A stretch of 38,757 nucleotides of DNA from NCBI GenBank assembly GCA_022781985.1, contig JALESH010000006.1, positions 1 through 38,757 on the forward strand. Reading direction: 5' to 3'. Position 1 is the stretch's first letter. Every line of letters begins with the position of its first letter. This document shows, one piece after another, positions 30,196 to 38,687 of this stretch. The notes under the pieces were generated by a model, which had not been told where the DNA came from, searched no databases, and saw only the letters and a program-made list of their open reading frames with translations. The position numbers and the translations under genes are program-made. The stretch comes from Lachnospiraceae bacterium (GTDB taxonomy: Bacteria > Bacillota > Clostridia > Lachnospirales > Lachnospiraceae).

Positions 30196-31950
30196 ATGAA
30201 ATTCTTGCTTATAGCTGTCAATGCAAAATATATCCACTCCAATCCTGCAGTATACAGCCTGAAGGCCTATGCGGGTGAGGCCTATGCTGATGCTGTGGAG
30301 ATTGCAGAATATACCATCAATAACCGGATGGAAGACATTCTGGCAGATCTGCATAGAAGGAAGCCGGATGTGGCGGCCTTTTCCTGCTATATCTGGAACT
30401 GGAGGCTGGTTCGGGAGCTGGCAGAGGAGCTCCATAAAATCAGGCCGGGACTGCCGATCTGGCTGGGCGGGCCGGAGGTGTCCTTTGAACCGCGGGAAAT
30501 CCTGGAGGAGCTGCCTATGGCAGCCGGTATCATGACAGGGGAGGGGGAACAGACCTTCCTGGAGCTGCTCCGGTATTATCAGAGGAGGCAGCCGGGAACA
30601 GGAGACAGGGCTGGATTAGGTGAAATCAGGGGGATTGTATACAGGGATGGAGAGATTGTCCGTACAACAGGGCAGAGGGAGCTGACGGACATCAACTCTA
30701 TCCCCTTTCTGTATGAAGATATGGATGCTTTCAGGAATCGGATTATTTATTATGAGTCTTCCAGAGGCTGCCCATTCCGCTGCAGCTATTGCCTTTCTTC
30801 TATAGATAAAAGGGTGCGTCTCAGAGATATCCAAAAGGTAAAAAGGGAGCTGGATTTTTTTCTGGAGCATCAGGTGCCCCAGGTAAAGTTTATCGACAGA
30901 ACCTTTAACTGTAACCGTGAACATGCCATAGAGATCTGGAATTATATCCAGAAAAATGACAATGGTGTCACAAATTTCCATTTTGAGGTGGCTGCGGACA
31001 TCCTGGGCGAGGAGGAAACAGAGCTGCTGGCCCGGATGCGCCCGGGGCTGATACAGCTGGAGATCGGTGTCCAGTCGGCAAATCCTGAGACGCTGGCAGC
31101 CATCAACCGCTGCAGTGATATAAGGAGGCTGGAGCAGGCAGTGAGACGGATCCGGGAAGGGAGAAATATCCATATCCATCTGGATCTGATCGCCGGTCTT
31201 CCAAAGGAGGATTATGACAGCTTCAGAAGATCCTTTAATACTGTATACAGGCTGGAGCCGGATCAGCTCCAGCTTGGCTTTCTCAAGCTGCTGAAGGGAT
31301 CTGCCATGTATGAAAAAGCAGGAAGCTATGGAATAAATTACACTTCCCAGCCTCCCTATGAGGTGCTATACTCTGATTGGATGAGCTATCAAGAGATATG
31401 CCGGCTGAAAAGGGTGGAGGAGATGGTGGAGCTGTATTATAACAGCGGTCAGTTTGCCCATACGCTGCCAATACTGGAAAAAGCCTTTGAGGATCCCTTT
31501 GCCATGTTTGAAGGTCTGGCTGAACACTATGAAAAAGAAGGATTTTTCATCAGTCAGCCCTCCAGGGTATATCGCTATGAGGCACTTTTGTCCTTTGCCC
31601 GGGCAGTGGATGGAGTCCATGAGGAGCTCTATAAGGAACTGTTGACCTATGATGTATATCTGCGGGAAAAGATGAAGACCCGACCCGGCTTTGCGCCGGC
31701 TGTCGAGAGGGAGAGGAGCCGCATCAGAGCCTTCTATGACAGTGGCCGTGCAGGAGAGGAACTGCCTGCTTATAAGGCATTCCGGCCCGCACAGGTTGCC
31801 AGGATGACCCACGCGGAGGTGTTCACCTATCCGGTCTGGGAGACAGCGGGCGAGGGATTTCCTTCCAGGTTGGAGGAACCTGTACTGGTGCTGTTTGACT
31901 ATAAGGAGAGGGATCCGCTGACCCGGCAGGCGGGAATCCGGGTGGTCTGA
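30196..31950 (+). CDS. B12-binding-domain radical SAM protein (DUF4080 type)
   Basis: A 584-residue protein. The N-terminal 130 residues form a cobalamin-binding-like Rossmann domain (MKFLLIAVNAKYIHSNPAVYSLKAYA start, IWLGGPEVSFEP), without the DxHxxG cobalt-ligand motif. The radical SAM core (about 180-390) has CPFRCSYC (Cys192, 196, 199) for the 4Fe-4S cluster, then KFIDRTFNCN, ELEIGVQSANPETL-type and LDLIAGLPKED blocks. The C-terminal 190 residues match the DUF4080 extension. Substrate unknown. The start has GAGG upstream; endonuclease III follows 36 bp later and may be co-transcribed. Confidence 0.87.
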   Translation: MKFLLIAVNAKYIHSNPAVYSLKAYAGEAYADAVEIAEYTINNRMEDILADLHRRKPDVAAFSCYIWNWRLVRELAEELHKIRPGLPIWLGGPEVSFEPREILEELPMAAGIMTGEGEQTFLELLRYYQRRQPGTGDRAGLGEIRGIVYRDGEIVRTTGQRELTDINSIPFLYEDMDAFRNRIIYYESSRGCPFRCSYCLSSIDKRVRLRDIQKVKRELDFFLEHQVPQVKFIDRTFNCNREHAIEIWNYIQKNDNGVTNFHFEVAADILGEEETELLARMRPGLIQLEIGVQSANPETLAAINRCSDIRRLEQAVRRIREGRNIHIHLDLIAGLPKEDYDSFRRSFNTVYRLEPDQLQLGFLKLLKGSAMYEKAGSYGINYTSQPPYEVLYSDWMSYQEICRLKRVEEMVELYYNSGQFAHTLPILEKAFEDPFAMFEGLAEHYEKEGFFISQPSRVYRYEALLSFARAVDGVHEELYKELLTYDVYLREKMKTRPGFAPAVERERSRIRAFYDSGRAGEELPAYKAFRPAQVARMTHAEVFTYPVWETAGEGFPSRLEEPVLVLFDYKERDPLTRQAGIRVV

Positions 31951-31986
31951 ACAGACATAGCCTGCAGACAGGAGGATACTGCTGAG

Positions 31987-32640
31987 ATGACGAAAAAGAC
32001 AAAAGCTATTTTGGAAATACTGGATGAGAGGTACGGCACGGAGTACCGCTGCTCTCTGGATCATGAGAATGCATGGCAGCTTCTGATTGCCACCATTTTG
32101 AGTGCCCAGTGTACCGATGCAAGGGTGAATATTGTTACTGCCCAGCTGTTTAAAAAGTATCCGGACGCCCGGGCTATGGCAGCAGCGGATCTGAAAGAGC
32201 TGGAAAAGGATATTCATTCCACGGGATTTTATCATAATAAGGCTAAAAATATCCTTGCCTGCTGCAGGGATCTGGTGGAGAAGCATGGGGGAGAGGTGCC
32301 CAGCTCCCTAGAGGAGCTGACAGCTCTGGCAGGCGTGGGAAGAAAGACGGCTAATGTGATCAGAGGAAACGTTTTCCATGAGCCCAGTATCGTAGTGGAT
32401 ACCCATGTGAAGAGGATTTCCAAAAAGCTGGGTATGACCAGGGAGGAGGATCCTGTGAAGGTGGAGATGGATCTGATGAAGGCCTTGCCCAGGGATCATT
32501 GGATTCTGTGGAATATCCATCTGATCACCCTGGGGAGGGAAATCTGCAAGGCACCCACGCCAAAGTGCGGGGAATGCTTCCTGACGGAGTACTGCAGTGA
32601 TTTTAAAAAGAGGAACAGAAAGAGGAAGGCCAATGATTGA
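31987..32640 (+). CDS. nth: Endonuclease III
   Basis: A base-excision repair DNA glycosylase/AP lyase that removes oxidised pyrimidines. The 217 residues include the helix-hairpin-helix LAGVGRKTANVI with the catalytic Lys, VVDTHVKRISKKLG with the catalytic Asp, and the 4Fe-4S ligands Cys187-x6-Cys194-x2-Cys197-x5-Cys203. AGGAGG lies ten bases before the ATG. Its last eight bases overlap the start of the exonuclease gene, so the two are translationally coupled. Confidence 0.96.
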   Translation: MTKKTKAILEILDERYGTEYRCSLDHENAWQLLIATILSAQCTDARVNIVTAQLFKKYPDARAMAAADLKELEKDIHSTGFYHNKAKNILACCRDLVEKHGGEVPSSLEELTALAGVGRKTANVIRGNVFHEPSIVVDTHVKRISKKLGMTREEDPVKVEMDLMKALPRDHWILWNIHLITLGREICKAPTPKCGECFLTEYCSDFKKRNRKRKAND

Positions 32641-33334
32641 TACGTATACAGCGCTGGATCTGGAAACCACCGGGCTGAGTACGAAACATGACAGAATCAT
32701 TGAGATCGGCGCGGTGAAGGTGGAAAAGGGCAGGGAGGCGGCTTCCTTTCAGACCATGGTGAATCCGGGCAGAAGGCTGGAGGAACAGGTCGTGGCGCTG
32801 ACCGGAATCAGTGATGCCATGCTGGAGAATGCACCGGAGGCAGAGGAGGTGATTCCCCGGCTGCTGGAGTTTATCGGGGAAGACGTGATCCTGGGGCATC
32901 GGATTATATTTGACTTTGCCTTTATAAAAAAGGCGGCTGTGAATCAAAAGCTTATCTTTGAAAAGGAAGGGATAGACACCCTCGGATTATCCAGAAAATT
33001 CCTGCCGGAGCTGGAGAGCAGAAGGCTGGCCAGTCTGTGCAGCTATTTTGGAATTCCTCATGAGGCACACAGGGCATTGGGGGATGCTGCAGCAGCCTCG
33101 GCACTGTATCTCAGGCTGGCAGAGCTTTTTTACAAAGATCATGAAGGGGATTTCAAGCCAAGGCCCCTGCACTGGCAGGTAAAAAAAGAGACTCCTGTCA
33201 CGAAGTCTCAAAAAGAACGGTTATATAAGCTGCTGGACAAGCATAGAATAACAGTGGGCTACGAGATCGAAAAACTGACCAGGAATGAAGCAGACAGAAT
33301 CATGGATCGAATTCTCGCAGAGCGCGGACGATGA
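32633..33334 (+). CDS. DnaQ-like 3'-5' exonuclease (DEDDh)
   Basis: A 233-residue exonuclease related to the proofreading subunit of DNA polymerase III. The DEDDh residues are present: Asp9 and Glu11 in DLETTGL, Asp94 in HRIIFDFAFI, His146 and Asp151 in HRALGDA. The C-terminal 50 residues (TKSQKERLYKLL...LTRNEADRIMDRIL) form a small helical extension often found in Firmicute members and absent from E. coli DnaQ. It starts inside nth and its last 35 bp overlap the convergent gene. Coupling to nth suggests a repair role rather than replication proofreading. Confidence 0.9.
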   Translation: MIDTYTALDLETTGLSTKHDRIIEIGAVKVEKGREAASFQTMVNPGRRLEEQVVALTGISDAMLENAPEAEEVIPRLLEFIGEDVILGHRIIFDFAFIKKAAVNQKLIFEKEGIDTLGLSRKFLPELESRRLASLCSYFGIPHEAHRALGDAAAASALYLRLAELFYKDHEGDFKPRPLHWQVKKETPVTKSQKERLYKLLDKHRITVGYEIEKLTRNEADRIMDRILAERGR

Positions 33335-33908
33335 TATTTTTGCTGCCGGATTTCAGATGCTCCGCTCTGGCAGCCAGTTCCCGGATCCGCTCATGCTCTC
33401 CCGCGGATGCATAGATGGAGGCCAGGAGGCGGTAGGTACCGCTGACATCGGTATGGGTGGAAACCGCAAATTCAAGCACCTGCCTGGCAGCCTGGCTGTG
33501 GCCTGCTTCATGGAGGCGCTCCGCCCATTTCTGGAGGGTACAGACCAGGGTGGTATAGTTCTGGTCATAGCGTGTCAGCAGATCGATGTTGGGAGCGCCG
33601 TACTGCAGCTTCAGATCGGTATTGCTGATTCCTGTAAAATTCACGATGGGGGAATCGGACAGAGACCGTAGGGTCTGAAGACATTCGGCTACCTTTTCAT
33701 CCGTATCCATAAGATCCATGGGAAGAGCGTCGAAGGGGATGGTGATATAGTCCAGCTTGTCTAGGGGCTTGCGGCGGGTGCTGTTGGCGGCCAGCTCCCT
33801 CTGCCAGAAATCTTTTTTCTGAGAGGCAGCGCGCCGCCTGTTTCGGGAAAGCGTGAAAGCGAGCCATGCGGTAAAGACAATAAAACTTGCAAAAAACGGC
33901 ATTTTCAT
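33300..33908 (-). CDS. Membrane-anchored TPR-like protein
   Basis: A 202-residue protein with an N-terminal membrane segment (about 4-20) and then a basic stretch. Residues 105-195 are helical with a tetratricopeptide-like rhythm (LLTRYDQNYTTLVCTLQKWAERLHEAG, QAARQVLEFAVS, GTYRLLASIYASAGEHERIRELAARAE). AAAGGA lies upstream of the ATG. The 3' end overlaps the exonuclease gene by 35 bp. Its 5' end contains the promoter for the opposite small gene. Function unknown; conserved-looking. Confidence 0.72.
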   Translation of the reverse strand: MKMPFFASFIVFTAWLAFTLSRNRRRAASQKKDFWQRELAANSTRRKPLDKLDYITIPFDALPMDLMDTDEKVAECLQTLRSLSDSPIVNFTGISNTDLKLQYGAPNIDLLTRYDQNYTTLVCTLQKWAERLHEAGHSQAARQVLEFAVSTHTDVSGTYRLLASIYASAGEHERIRELAARAEHLKSGSKNIIVRALREFDP

Positions 33909-33915
33909 ATATAAT
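33887..33915 (+). promoter_or_regulatory. Promoter of the small membrane peptide and VanW gene
   Basis: TTGCAA (33887-33892) and TATAAT (33910-33915) at 17 bp. It lies in the first codons of the divergent TPR-like gene, so expression of the two may interfere. Confidence 0.65.
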
Positions 33916-33943
33916 ATCCTTTCAGTAGACAGGAGGTAGCATT

Positions 33944-34051
33944 ATGTTTAACATGCAGAATAATAAAACCAGAAGAATCATATCTTCAGTTATTGTAATA
34001 TTACTTGTATTAGCTATGCTAGTACCAACTTTATCATATTTTATTTTTTAA
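33944..34051 (+). CDS. 35-residue single-span membrane peptide
   Basis: ATG at 33944 lies seven bases after AGGAGG. The peptide has a polar, basic start (NMQNNKTRRII) and one hydrophobic helix (SSVIVILLVLAMLVPTL), ending in SYFIF. It is 21 bp before the VanW gene with no terminator between and has its own upstream promoter, which supports real expression. Similar tiny membrane peptides are common in Lachnospiraceae; I know no function. Confidence 0.65.
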   Translation: MFNMQNNKTRRIISSVIVILLVLAMLVPTLSYFIF

Positions 34052-34072
34052 TACAATAATCAGGGAGAATTT

Positions 34073-35782
34073 ATGGAAAAAATAAGAAAGAAACTTTTTC
34101 TGGCGGCAGTCTGTTTGCTTTTTGTCTTCTTTCATATGACAGCCCCGGCCCGGGCGCAGTCCCTGGCCGCTATTGAAAAGGGTGTGTATATCGGTGAGAC
34201 AGATGTGTCGGGTATGACCGCGGAGCAGGCAGAGCAGGCGGTAGAGGCTTATCTGGAGGAAATCCGGGATCTGTCCCTGGTGCTGCATGTGGCAGAGGGA
34301 GAGGAGATAACGGTTAAGGCCGGGGATATGGGCCTTAGCTGGGAGAATCCGGAGGTTGCTGCGGAAGCAGTGGGACTGGGAAAAAAGGGAAATATGGTAC
34401 AGCGCTACAAAGCACTGCGGGATCTCCAGCATGAAAATAAAATATATGAGCTGTCCTTTGATTTTGATAAGGAGCTGATCAGGCAGATACTGGAAGAGCA
34501 GTGCAGCCAGTTTAACGTGGAGGCTGTGGATGCCGTACTGACCAAGACCGCTGCAGGATTTTCCGTTACCCCGGGTCAGACAGGTATTCTGGTAGATGAA
34601 GAGACCTCGGCAGAGAAGATATACAGTTATCTTACCGATGAGTGGGATTTCCAGAACGGAGCAGTGGATCTGGTGGTGAAGGTGGATGAGCCCAGAGGCA
34701 GCGAGGAGGAGCTGGCCAAGGTAAAGGACGTCCTGGGCAGCTTTACCACGAACTTTAAGTCCTCCGGACGTTCCAGGGTGGGTAATATTGAAAACGGCTG
34801 CAGATTGATTTCGGGCACCACCCTGTATCCGGGAGATGAGTTCTCCATGTATGAGATGGTAGCGCCTTTTACTGCAGAGAACGGCTATTATATGGCAGGC
34901 TCTTATCTGAACGGCAGGGTAGTAGACAGTCTGGGCGGCGGGATCTGCCAGGTGTCCACGACTTTATACAATGCAGTGCTTCTGGCTGAGCTGGAGGTAA
35001 CGGAGCGCCACAATCACTCCATGATCGTAAGCTATGTGGAGCCCTCGGCAGATGCAGCGATTGCAGAGTCGGCAGGGAAGGATTTCAGATTTGTAAATAA
35101 TCTGGAGCATCCTGTTTATATCGATGGTGTGGTGGCAGATAAAAACATCACCTTCACCATCTATGGATCAGAGACCAGGGCCGCAGGCCGCCAGGTTACA
35201 TATGAGAGTGAGGTGGTTTCCGTCATCAATCCCAACAGTGACATTATCCATACGGATGTGGCGATGCCTTTGGGGCAGGTGGTGACAGAGGCGGCCCATA
35301 TCGGGTATAAGGCCAACCTTTGGAAGGTTGTGAAAGAAAACGGTGTGGAGGTCAGCAGGGAGAAGATCAACAGCAGCAGCTATAAGATGGTTCCCAGGAC
35401 GGCTACGGTGGGCTTATCCACCAATGATGTGAATGCCTATAACGAGATGCTGGCAGCAGTAGCCACCAATAATATTGATCATGTGAAAAATGTGGCTGCA
35501 GCACTGTCTCAGTCTGCCGCTTCGGCGCCTCCGGCAGAGCAGCCAGCAGCAGAACAGCCCCCGGCGGAGCAGCCTCCTGCAGAACAGCCTCCGGCAGAAC
35601 AGCCCCCGGCGGAGCAGCCTCCTGCAGAACAGCCCCCGGCAGAGCAGCCTCCTGCAGAACAAGCTCCGGCGGAGCAGCCAGCAGCAGAACAGCCCCCGGC
35701 GGAGCAGCCTGCGGCAGATCAGCCTCTGATGGATCTGCCCCCGGCAGAACAGAATTTTGCAGAACCCATGCAGGTCCAATAG
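34073..35782 (+). CDS. YoaR-like VanW-domain protein with PPAEQ-repeat tail
   Basis: A 569-residue exported protein. Signal peptide 1-29 ends in PARAQS. Residues 35-225 hold peptidoglycan-binding-4-type repeats (GVYIGETDVSGMTAEQAEQAVEAYL, FSVTPGQTGILVDEE). The VanW domain (about 230-360) has LYPGDEFSMYE, GGGICQVSTTLYNAVL and ERHNHSMIVSYVEP. A G5-like stretch follows (about 365-430). The tail from about residue 486 is 13 tandem PPAEQ-type pentapeptides, probably a wall-spanning spacer. GGGAGAA precedes the ATG. No LPXTG anchor is present. Confidence 0.87.
   Translation: MEKIRKKLFLAAVCLLFVFFHMTAPARAQSLAAIEKGVYIGETDVSGMTAEQAEQAVEAYLEEIRDLSLVLHVAEGEEITVKAGDMGLSWENPEVAAEAVGLGKKGNMVQRYKALRDLQHENKIYELSFDFDKELIRQILEEQCSQFNVEAVDAVLTKTAAGFSVTPGQTGILVDEETSAEKIYSYLTDEWDFQNGAVDLVVKVDEPRGSEEELAKVKDVLGSFTTNFKSSGRSRVGNIENGCRLISGTTLYPGDEFSMYEMVAPFTAENGYYMAGSYLNGRVVDSLGGGICQVSTTLYNAVLLAELEVTERHNHSMIVSYVEPSADAAIAESAGKDFRFVNNLEHPVYIDGVVADKNITFTIYGSETRAAGRQVTYESEVVSVINPNSDIIHTDVAMPLGQVVTEAAHIGYKANLWKVVKENGVEVSREKINSSSYKMVPRTATVGLSTNDVNAYNEMLAAVATNNIDHVKNVAAALSQSAASAPPAEQPAAEQPPAEQPPAEQPPAEQPPAEQPPAEQPPAEQPPAEQAPAEQPAAEQPPAEQPAADQPLMDLPPAEQNFAEPMQVQ
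35528..35722 (+). repeat. 15-bp tandem repeat array, 13 units
   Basis: In-frame minisatellite encoding PPAEQ with a few PAAEQ, APAEQ and PAADQ variants. Two codon versions alternate in the middle (CCCCCGGCGGAGCAG and CCTCCTGCAGAACAG), giving a higher-order 30-bp period. Unit number should vary between strains by slippage. Confidence 0.9.
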
Positions 35783-35992
35783 ATGACACCGGTGCAAAAT
35801 GATGCCAACGGATTGTTCCGTGCTCCGCACTTCTACAATCCGCCCCAATATTCGCAATCCCGTGTGACTTGCTTCCACCTCTTGCTCATATCGGGGCGTG
35901 CAATAAATCCATATTACCATTTTTGTGCAGGCATAAGTGGTGAATGGCTTTTGGCGCAGGTATCATAGATATTCGGAAGAATGAGGAGCAGG
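35783..35992. other. Intergenic region, no clear gene
   Basis: About 210 bp between the VanW and AIR-synthase-like genes. No terminator or convincing promoter is seen. The minus strand is open from an ATG at 35920 into the VanW gene and reads protein-like for about 45 codons, but it has no ribosome binding site and continues only as repeat antisense. It may be a decayed fragment or a dispersed intergenic element. Confidence 0.35.
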
Positions 35993-36979
35993 ATGAAAAG
36001 AGGAAAGTTGGCAGAGAATGCCTTTAAGCGTTCGGTTTTGAAACAGATAAAAACAAAGAGAGAAGAAGTGGTAATTGGCGCAGGAGTAGGGGAAGACTGC
36101 GCCGTTTTATCTTTGGGGGAAAATTGCCTGACAGCAGTGACTGTGGTTCCGGTGACTTGGCAGGGAGAGCATATGGTCAGGTTTGCTGTGCATGGTCCTG
36201 TCAACGACCTGGCAGCATCAGGGGCTGAGCCGGTGGCGGTGATGGTTTCGGCACTGCTTCCGTTGGATATGGAGGAGGCCGAACTCAGAGCAATGATGGC
36301 AGAGGCAGAAGCGGAATGTGCCGCGCTGGGCATTCAGGCAGTAGGAGGGCATACGGAGATTACGGATGCGGTCAGCCGTCCGATACTCACGGTGTGCGGA
36401 ATAGGAAAAATAGCCGACAGCAGTTCTGCTTCGGTGAGCAGAATCAGAGCGGGGCTGGATATCGTAGCCAGTAAGTGGATCGGGCTGGGGGGCACCTCCA
36501 TAATTGCCCGATGCAGGGGTGGGGAGCTGGCCGCCAGATATCCTGTCCGGTTTATTGAGGAGGCCAAAGAGTTTGACCGATTTCTTTCCGTGGTACCGGA
36601 GGCTGCCACCGCCGTTAAGTCCGGCGTCTGCGCCATGCATGACGTAACAGAGGGCGGAATATTCGGCGCTCTTTGGGAGATGGCAGAGGGAGCCGGCGTC
36701 GGACTTGAAATAGACTTAAAAAAAATACCTGTAAAACAGGAAACCATAGAGATATGCGAGTTTTTCGGCATCAATCCCTATGAGCTGGCGTCCGGCGGAT
36801 GCCTGCTGATGGCAGCGGACAACGGCTGCCGTCTGGTGCGTGCCCTGGAGGCCCGGCAGATACCGGCAGTACTGATCGGCCGTACCACGGAGGGCCGGGA
36901 CCGGGTGGTTGTAAATGAGGGGGAGAGGCGGTTTCTGGAACCGCCCGGGTCGGACGAACTGCATAAGGTTATAAAATAG
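35993..36979 (+). CDS. AIR synthase-related (PurM/HypE-like) protein
   Basis: A 328-residue protein of the PurM/HypE ATP-binding superfamily. The N-terminal domain has GEDCAVLSLGENCL, VNDLAASGAEPVAVMVSALLP and GGHTEITDAV; the C-terminal domain has SGVCAMHDVTEGGIFGAL and ASGGCLLMAA. HypE makes the cyanide ligand of NiFe hydrogenases and ends in a Cys; that terminal PRIC motif is missing here (end HKVIK) and no hyp genes are nearby. It is also not purM, which sits in pur operons. Function unknown; an ATP-dependent dehydratase or kinase is possible. GGAG lies five bases before ATG 35993. Confidence 0.8.
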   Translation: MKRGKLAENAFKRSVLKQIKTKREEVVIGAGVGEDCAVLSLGENCLTAVTVVPVTWQGEHMVRFAVHGPVNDLAASGAEPVAVMVSALLPLDMEEAELRAMMAEAEAECAALGIQAVGGHTEITDAVSRPILTVCGIGKIADSSSASVSRIRAGLDIVASKWIGLGGTSIIARCRGGELAARYPVRFIEEAKEFDRFLSVVPEAATAVKSGVCAMHDVTEGGIFGALWEMAEGAGVGLEIDLKKIPVKQETIEICEFFGINPYELASGGCLLMAADNGCRLVRALEARQIPAVLIGRTTEGRDRVVVNEGERRFLEPPGSDELHKVIK

Positions 36980-36983
36980 ATGA

Positions 36984-37005
36984 AAGGAGCATGGTTAGAG
37001 AGATG
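36984..37005 (+). promoter_or_regulatory. Recurrent translation-start motif, copy 3
   Basis: AAGGAGCATGGTT (36984-36996) is followed by ATG at 37003, again 19 bases from its first base. The embedded in-frame ATG is at 36991. Confidence 0.6.
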
Positions 37006-37485
37006 AGAGAGCAGATTTTATCAATTATAGAGAAGAACAGCCGCATTGACATCAAGGAGCTGGCAGTGATCCTGGGAGTGGAGGAGATCGCCGTAGTGAA
37101 TGAGCTGGCTGCTATGGAGGCGGAGGGGATCATCTGCGGTTATCACACCATGATAGATTGGGAGAAGACATCTATAGAGAAGGTGACAGCTCTGATTGAG
37201 GTACGAGTGACACCCCAGAGGGGGCAGGGCTTTGACAAGATTGCGGAGAGGATCTACAAGTATCCTGAGGTCAACAGTGTGTATCTGATCTCCGGCGGTT
37301 TTGACCTGCTGGTTACTCTGGAGGGGAAATCCCTGAAAGAAGTATCCACCTTCGTAACAGATAAGCTGTCTACCCTTGATACGGTGCTCAGCACGGCCAC
37401 CCACTTTATATTGAAAAAGTACAAGGATCACGGTACTATACTGATGAAAAAAACAGAAGATGAAAGGGAGAAGATTACACCATGA
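37003..37485 (+). CDS. Lrp/AsnC-family regulator
   Basis: A 160-residue regulator. The winged helix-turn-helix (about 1-55; RIDIKELAVILGVEEIAVVNELAAMEAEGII) is followed by the RAM/AsnC ligand-binding domain (about 60-145; VTALIEVRVTPQRG, VNSVYLISGGFDLLVTLEG). These proteins form octamers that sense amino acids. The stop overlaps the aminotransferase start by four bases (ATGA), so it very likely regulates or co-operates with that gene. The start at 37003 is preferred; 36991 is possible. Confidence 0.9.
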   Translation: MREQILSIIEKNSRIDIKELAVILGVEEIAVVNELAAMEAEGIICGYHTMIDWEKTSIEKVTALIEVRVTPQRGQGFDKIAERIYKYPEVNSVYLISGGFDLLVTLEGKSLKEVSTFVTDKLSTLDTVLSTATHFILKKYKDHGTILMKKTEDEREKITP

Positions 37486-38657
37486 GAAATCCATTGGCAC
37501 ACAAGGTGGTTGACATTAAGCCTTCGGGCATCCGCAAATTTTTTGATATAGTCAGTGAGATGGAGGATGCAATCTCTCTGGGGGTAGGTGAACCGGATTT
37601 TGATACTCCCTGGCATATTCGGGATGAAGGGATCTATTCTCTGGAGAAGGGACGCACCTTCTATACCTCCAATGCGGGCCTGAAGGAGCTGAAGATAGAG
37701 ATTTGTAATTATATAAAGAGAACGCAGGGGTTGGACTACTGTCACAGGGATGAGGTGATTGTGACGGTGGGCGGCTCTGAGGCCATAGACATTGCGCTCA
37801 GGGCCATGATAAATGAGGGGGATGAGGTATTGATTCCCCAGCCCAGCTATGTATCCTATGAGCCCTGTGCCATTTTGGCTAATGCGGTTCCTGTGATCAT
37901 TGAGCTGAAGGCAGAGAATGAGTTTCGTCTGACGGCTCAGGAACTGTTGGATGCTGTTACAGAGAAGACAAAGGTACTGATCCTTCCCTACCCCAACAAT
38001 CCTACAGGTGCCATTATGGAGAAAAAGGATCTGGAGGCCATTGCCAGGGTAATCAAAGAGAAGGATCTCTTTGTGATCTCTGATGAAATCTATGCTGAGC
38101 TGACTTATAACGGCAAGCATGTGTCCATTGCTTCCCTGCCTGGTATGAGGGAGAGGACCATATTGATCAACGGATTCTCCAAGGCCTATGCCATGACTGG
38201 ATGGAGGCTGGGATATGCCTGCGGGCCAAAGGCTATCCTGGAGCAGATGATCAAGATTCACCAGTTCGCCATCATGTGTGCACCTACAACCAGCCAGTAT
38301 GCGGCGGTGGAGGCACTGAGAAACGGTGATGAGGATGTAAGAAGGATGAGGGAGGCATACGATCAGAGACGTCGCTATCTGCTGCATACTTTCAGGGAGA
38401 TGGGGTTGGAATGCTTTGAACCTTTCGGAGCCTTTTATGTATTTCCGAGTATCCGTGAATTTGGAGTGACCAGTGAGGAATTTGCCAACCGTTTCCTGTG
38501 GGAGGAAAAGGTGGCAGTGGTTCCGGGGACAGCATTTGGTGACTGCGGAGAGGGTTTCCTGCGTATTTCCTATGCCTATTCCCTGGAAAATCTGAAGGTG
38601 GCCATCGGCAGGCTGAAGGATTTTGTAGAAAGGCTGCGCAGGGAGCAGAAGAAATAA
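37482..38657 (+). CDS. PLP-dependent class I/II aminotransferase
   Basis: A 391-residue fold-type I aminotransferase. SLGVGEPDFDTP is the N-terminal substrate loop, YPNNPTGA and SDEIYAELTY contact the cofactor, and the PLP lysine is Lys234 in GFSKAYAMTGWRLGY. A late Arg in FLRISYAYS should bind the substrate carboxylate. The sequence is closest in pattern to AspC/PatA-type enzymes; the amino donor cannot be told from sequence. GGGAGAAG precedes the ATG. It is translationally coupled to the Lrp-type regulator. Confidence 0.92.
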   Translation: MRNPLAHKVVDIKPSGIRKFFDIVSEMEDAISLGVGEPDFDTPWHIRDEGIYSLEKGRTFYTSNAGLKELKIEICNYIKRTQGLDYCHRDEVIVTVGGSEAIDIALRAMINEGDEVLIPQPSYVSYEPCAILANAVPVIIELKAENEFRLTAQELLDAVTEKTKVLILPYPNNPTGAIMEKKDLEAIARVIKEKDLFVISDEIYAELTYNGKHVSIASLPGMRERTILINGFSKAYAMTGWRLGYACGPKAILEQMIKIHQFAIMCAPTTSQYAAVEALRNGDEDVRRMREAYDQRRRYLLHTFREMGLECFEPFGAFYVFPSIREFGVTSEEFANRFLWEEKVAVVPGTAFGDCGEGFLRISYAYSLENLKVAIGRLKDFVERLRREQKK

Positions 38658-38687
38658 AAGGGGAAGAGCGCAAAGGGGAAATTGGAT

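Noticed and set aside
35403-35920. Leu/Arg- or Ala-rich minus-strand frames over the repeat
   Set aside because: They are the antisense readings of the PPAEQ array; tandem repeats of 15 bp stay open in all frames.
35993-36979. hypE or purM
   Set aside because: The C-terminal Cys motif of HypE is missing and neither hyp nor pur genes are adjacent; only the superfamily is supported.
37428-38387. 319-codon minus-strand frame in the aminotransferase gene
   Set aside because: Antisense shadow of a gene with an intact PLP lysine motif.
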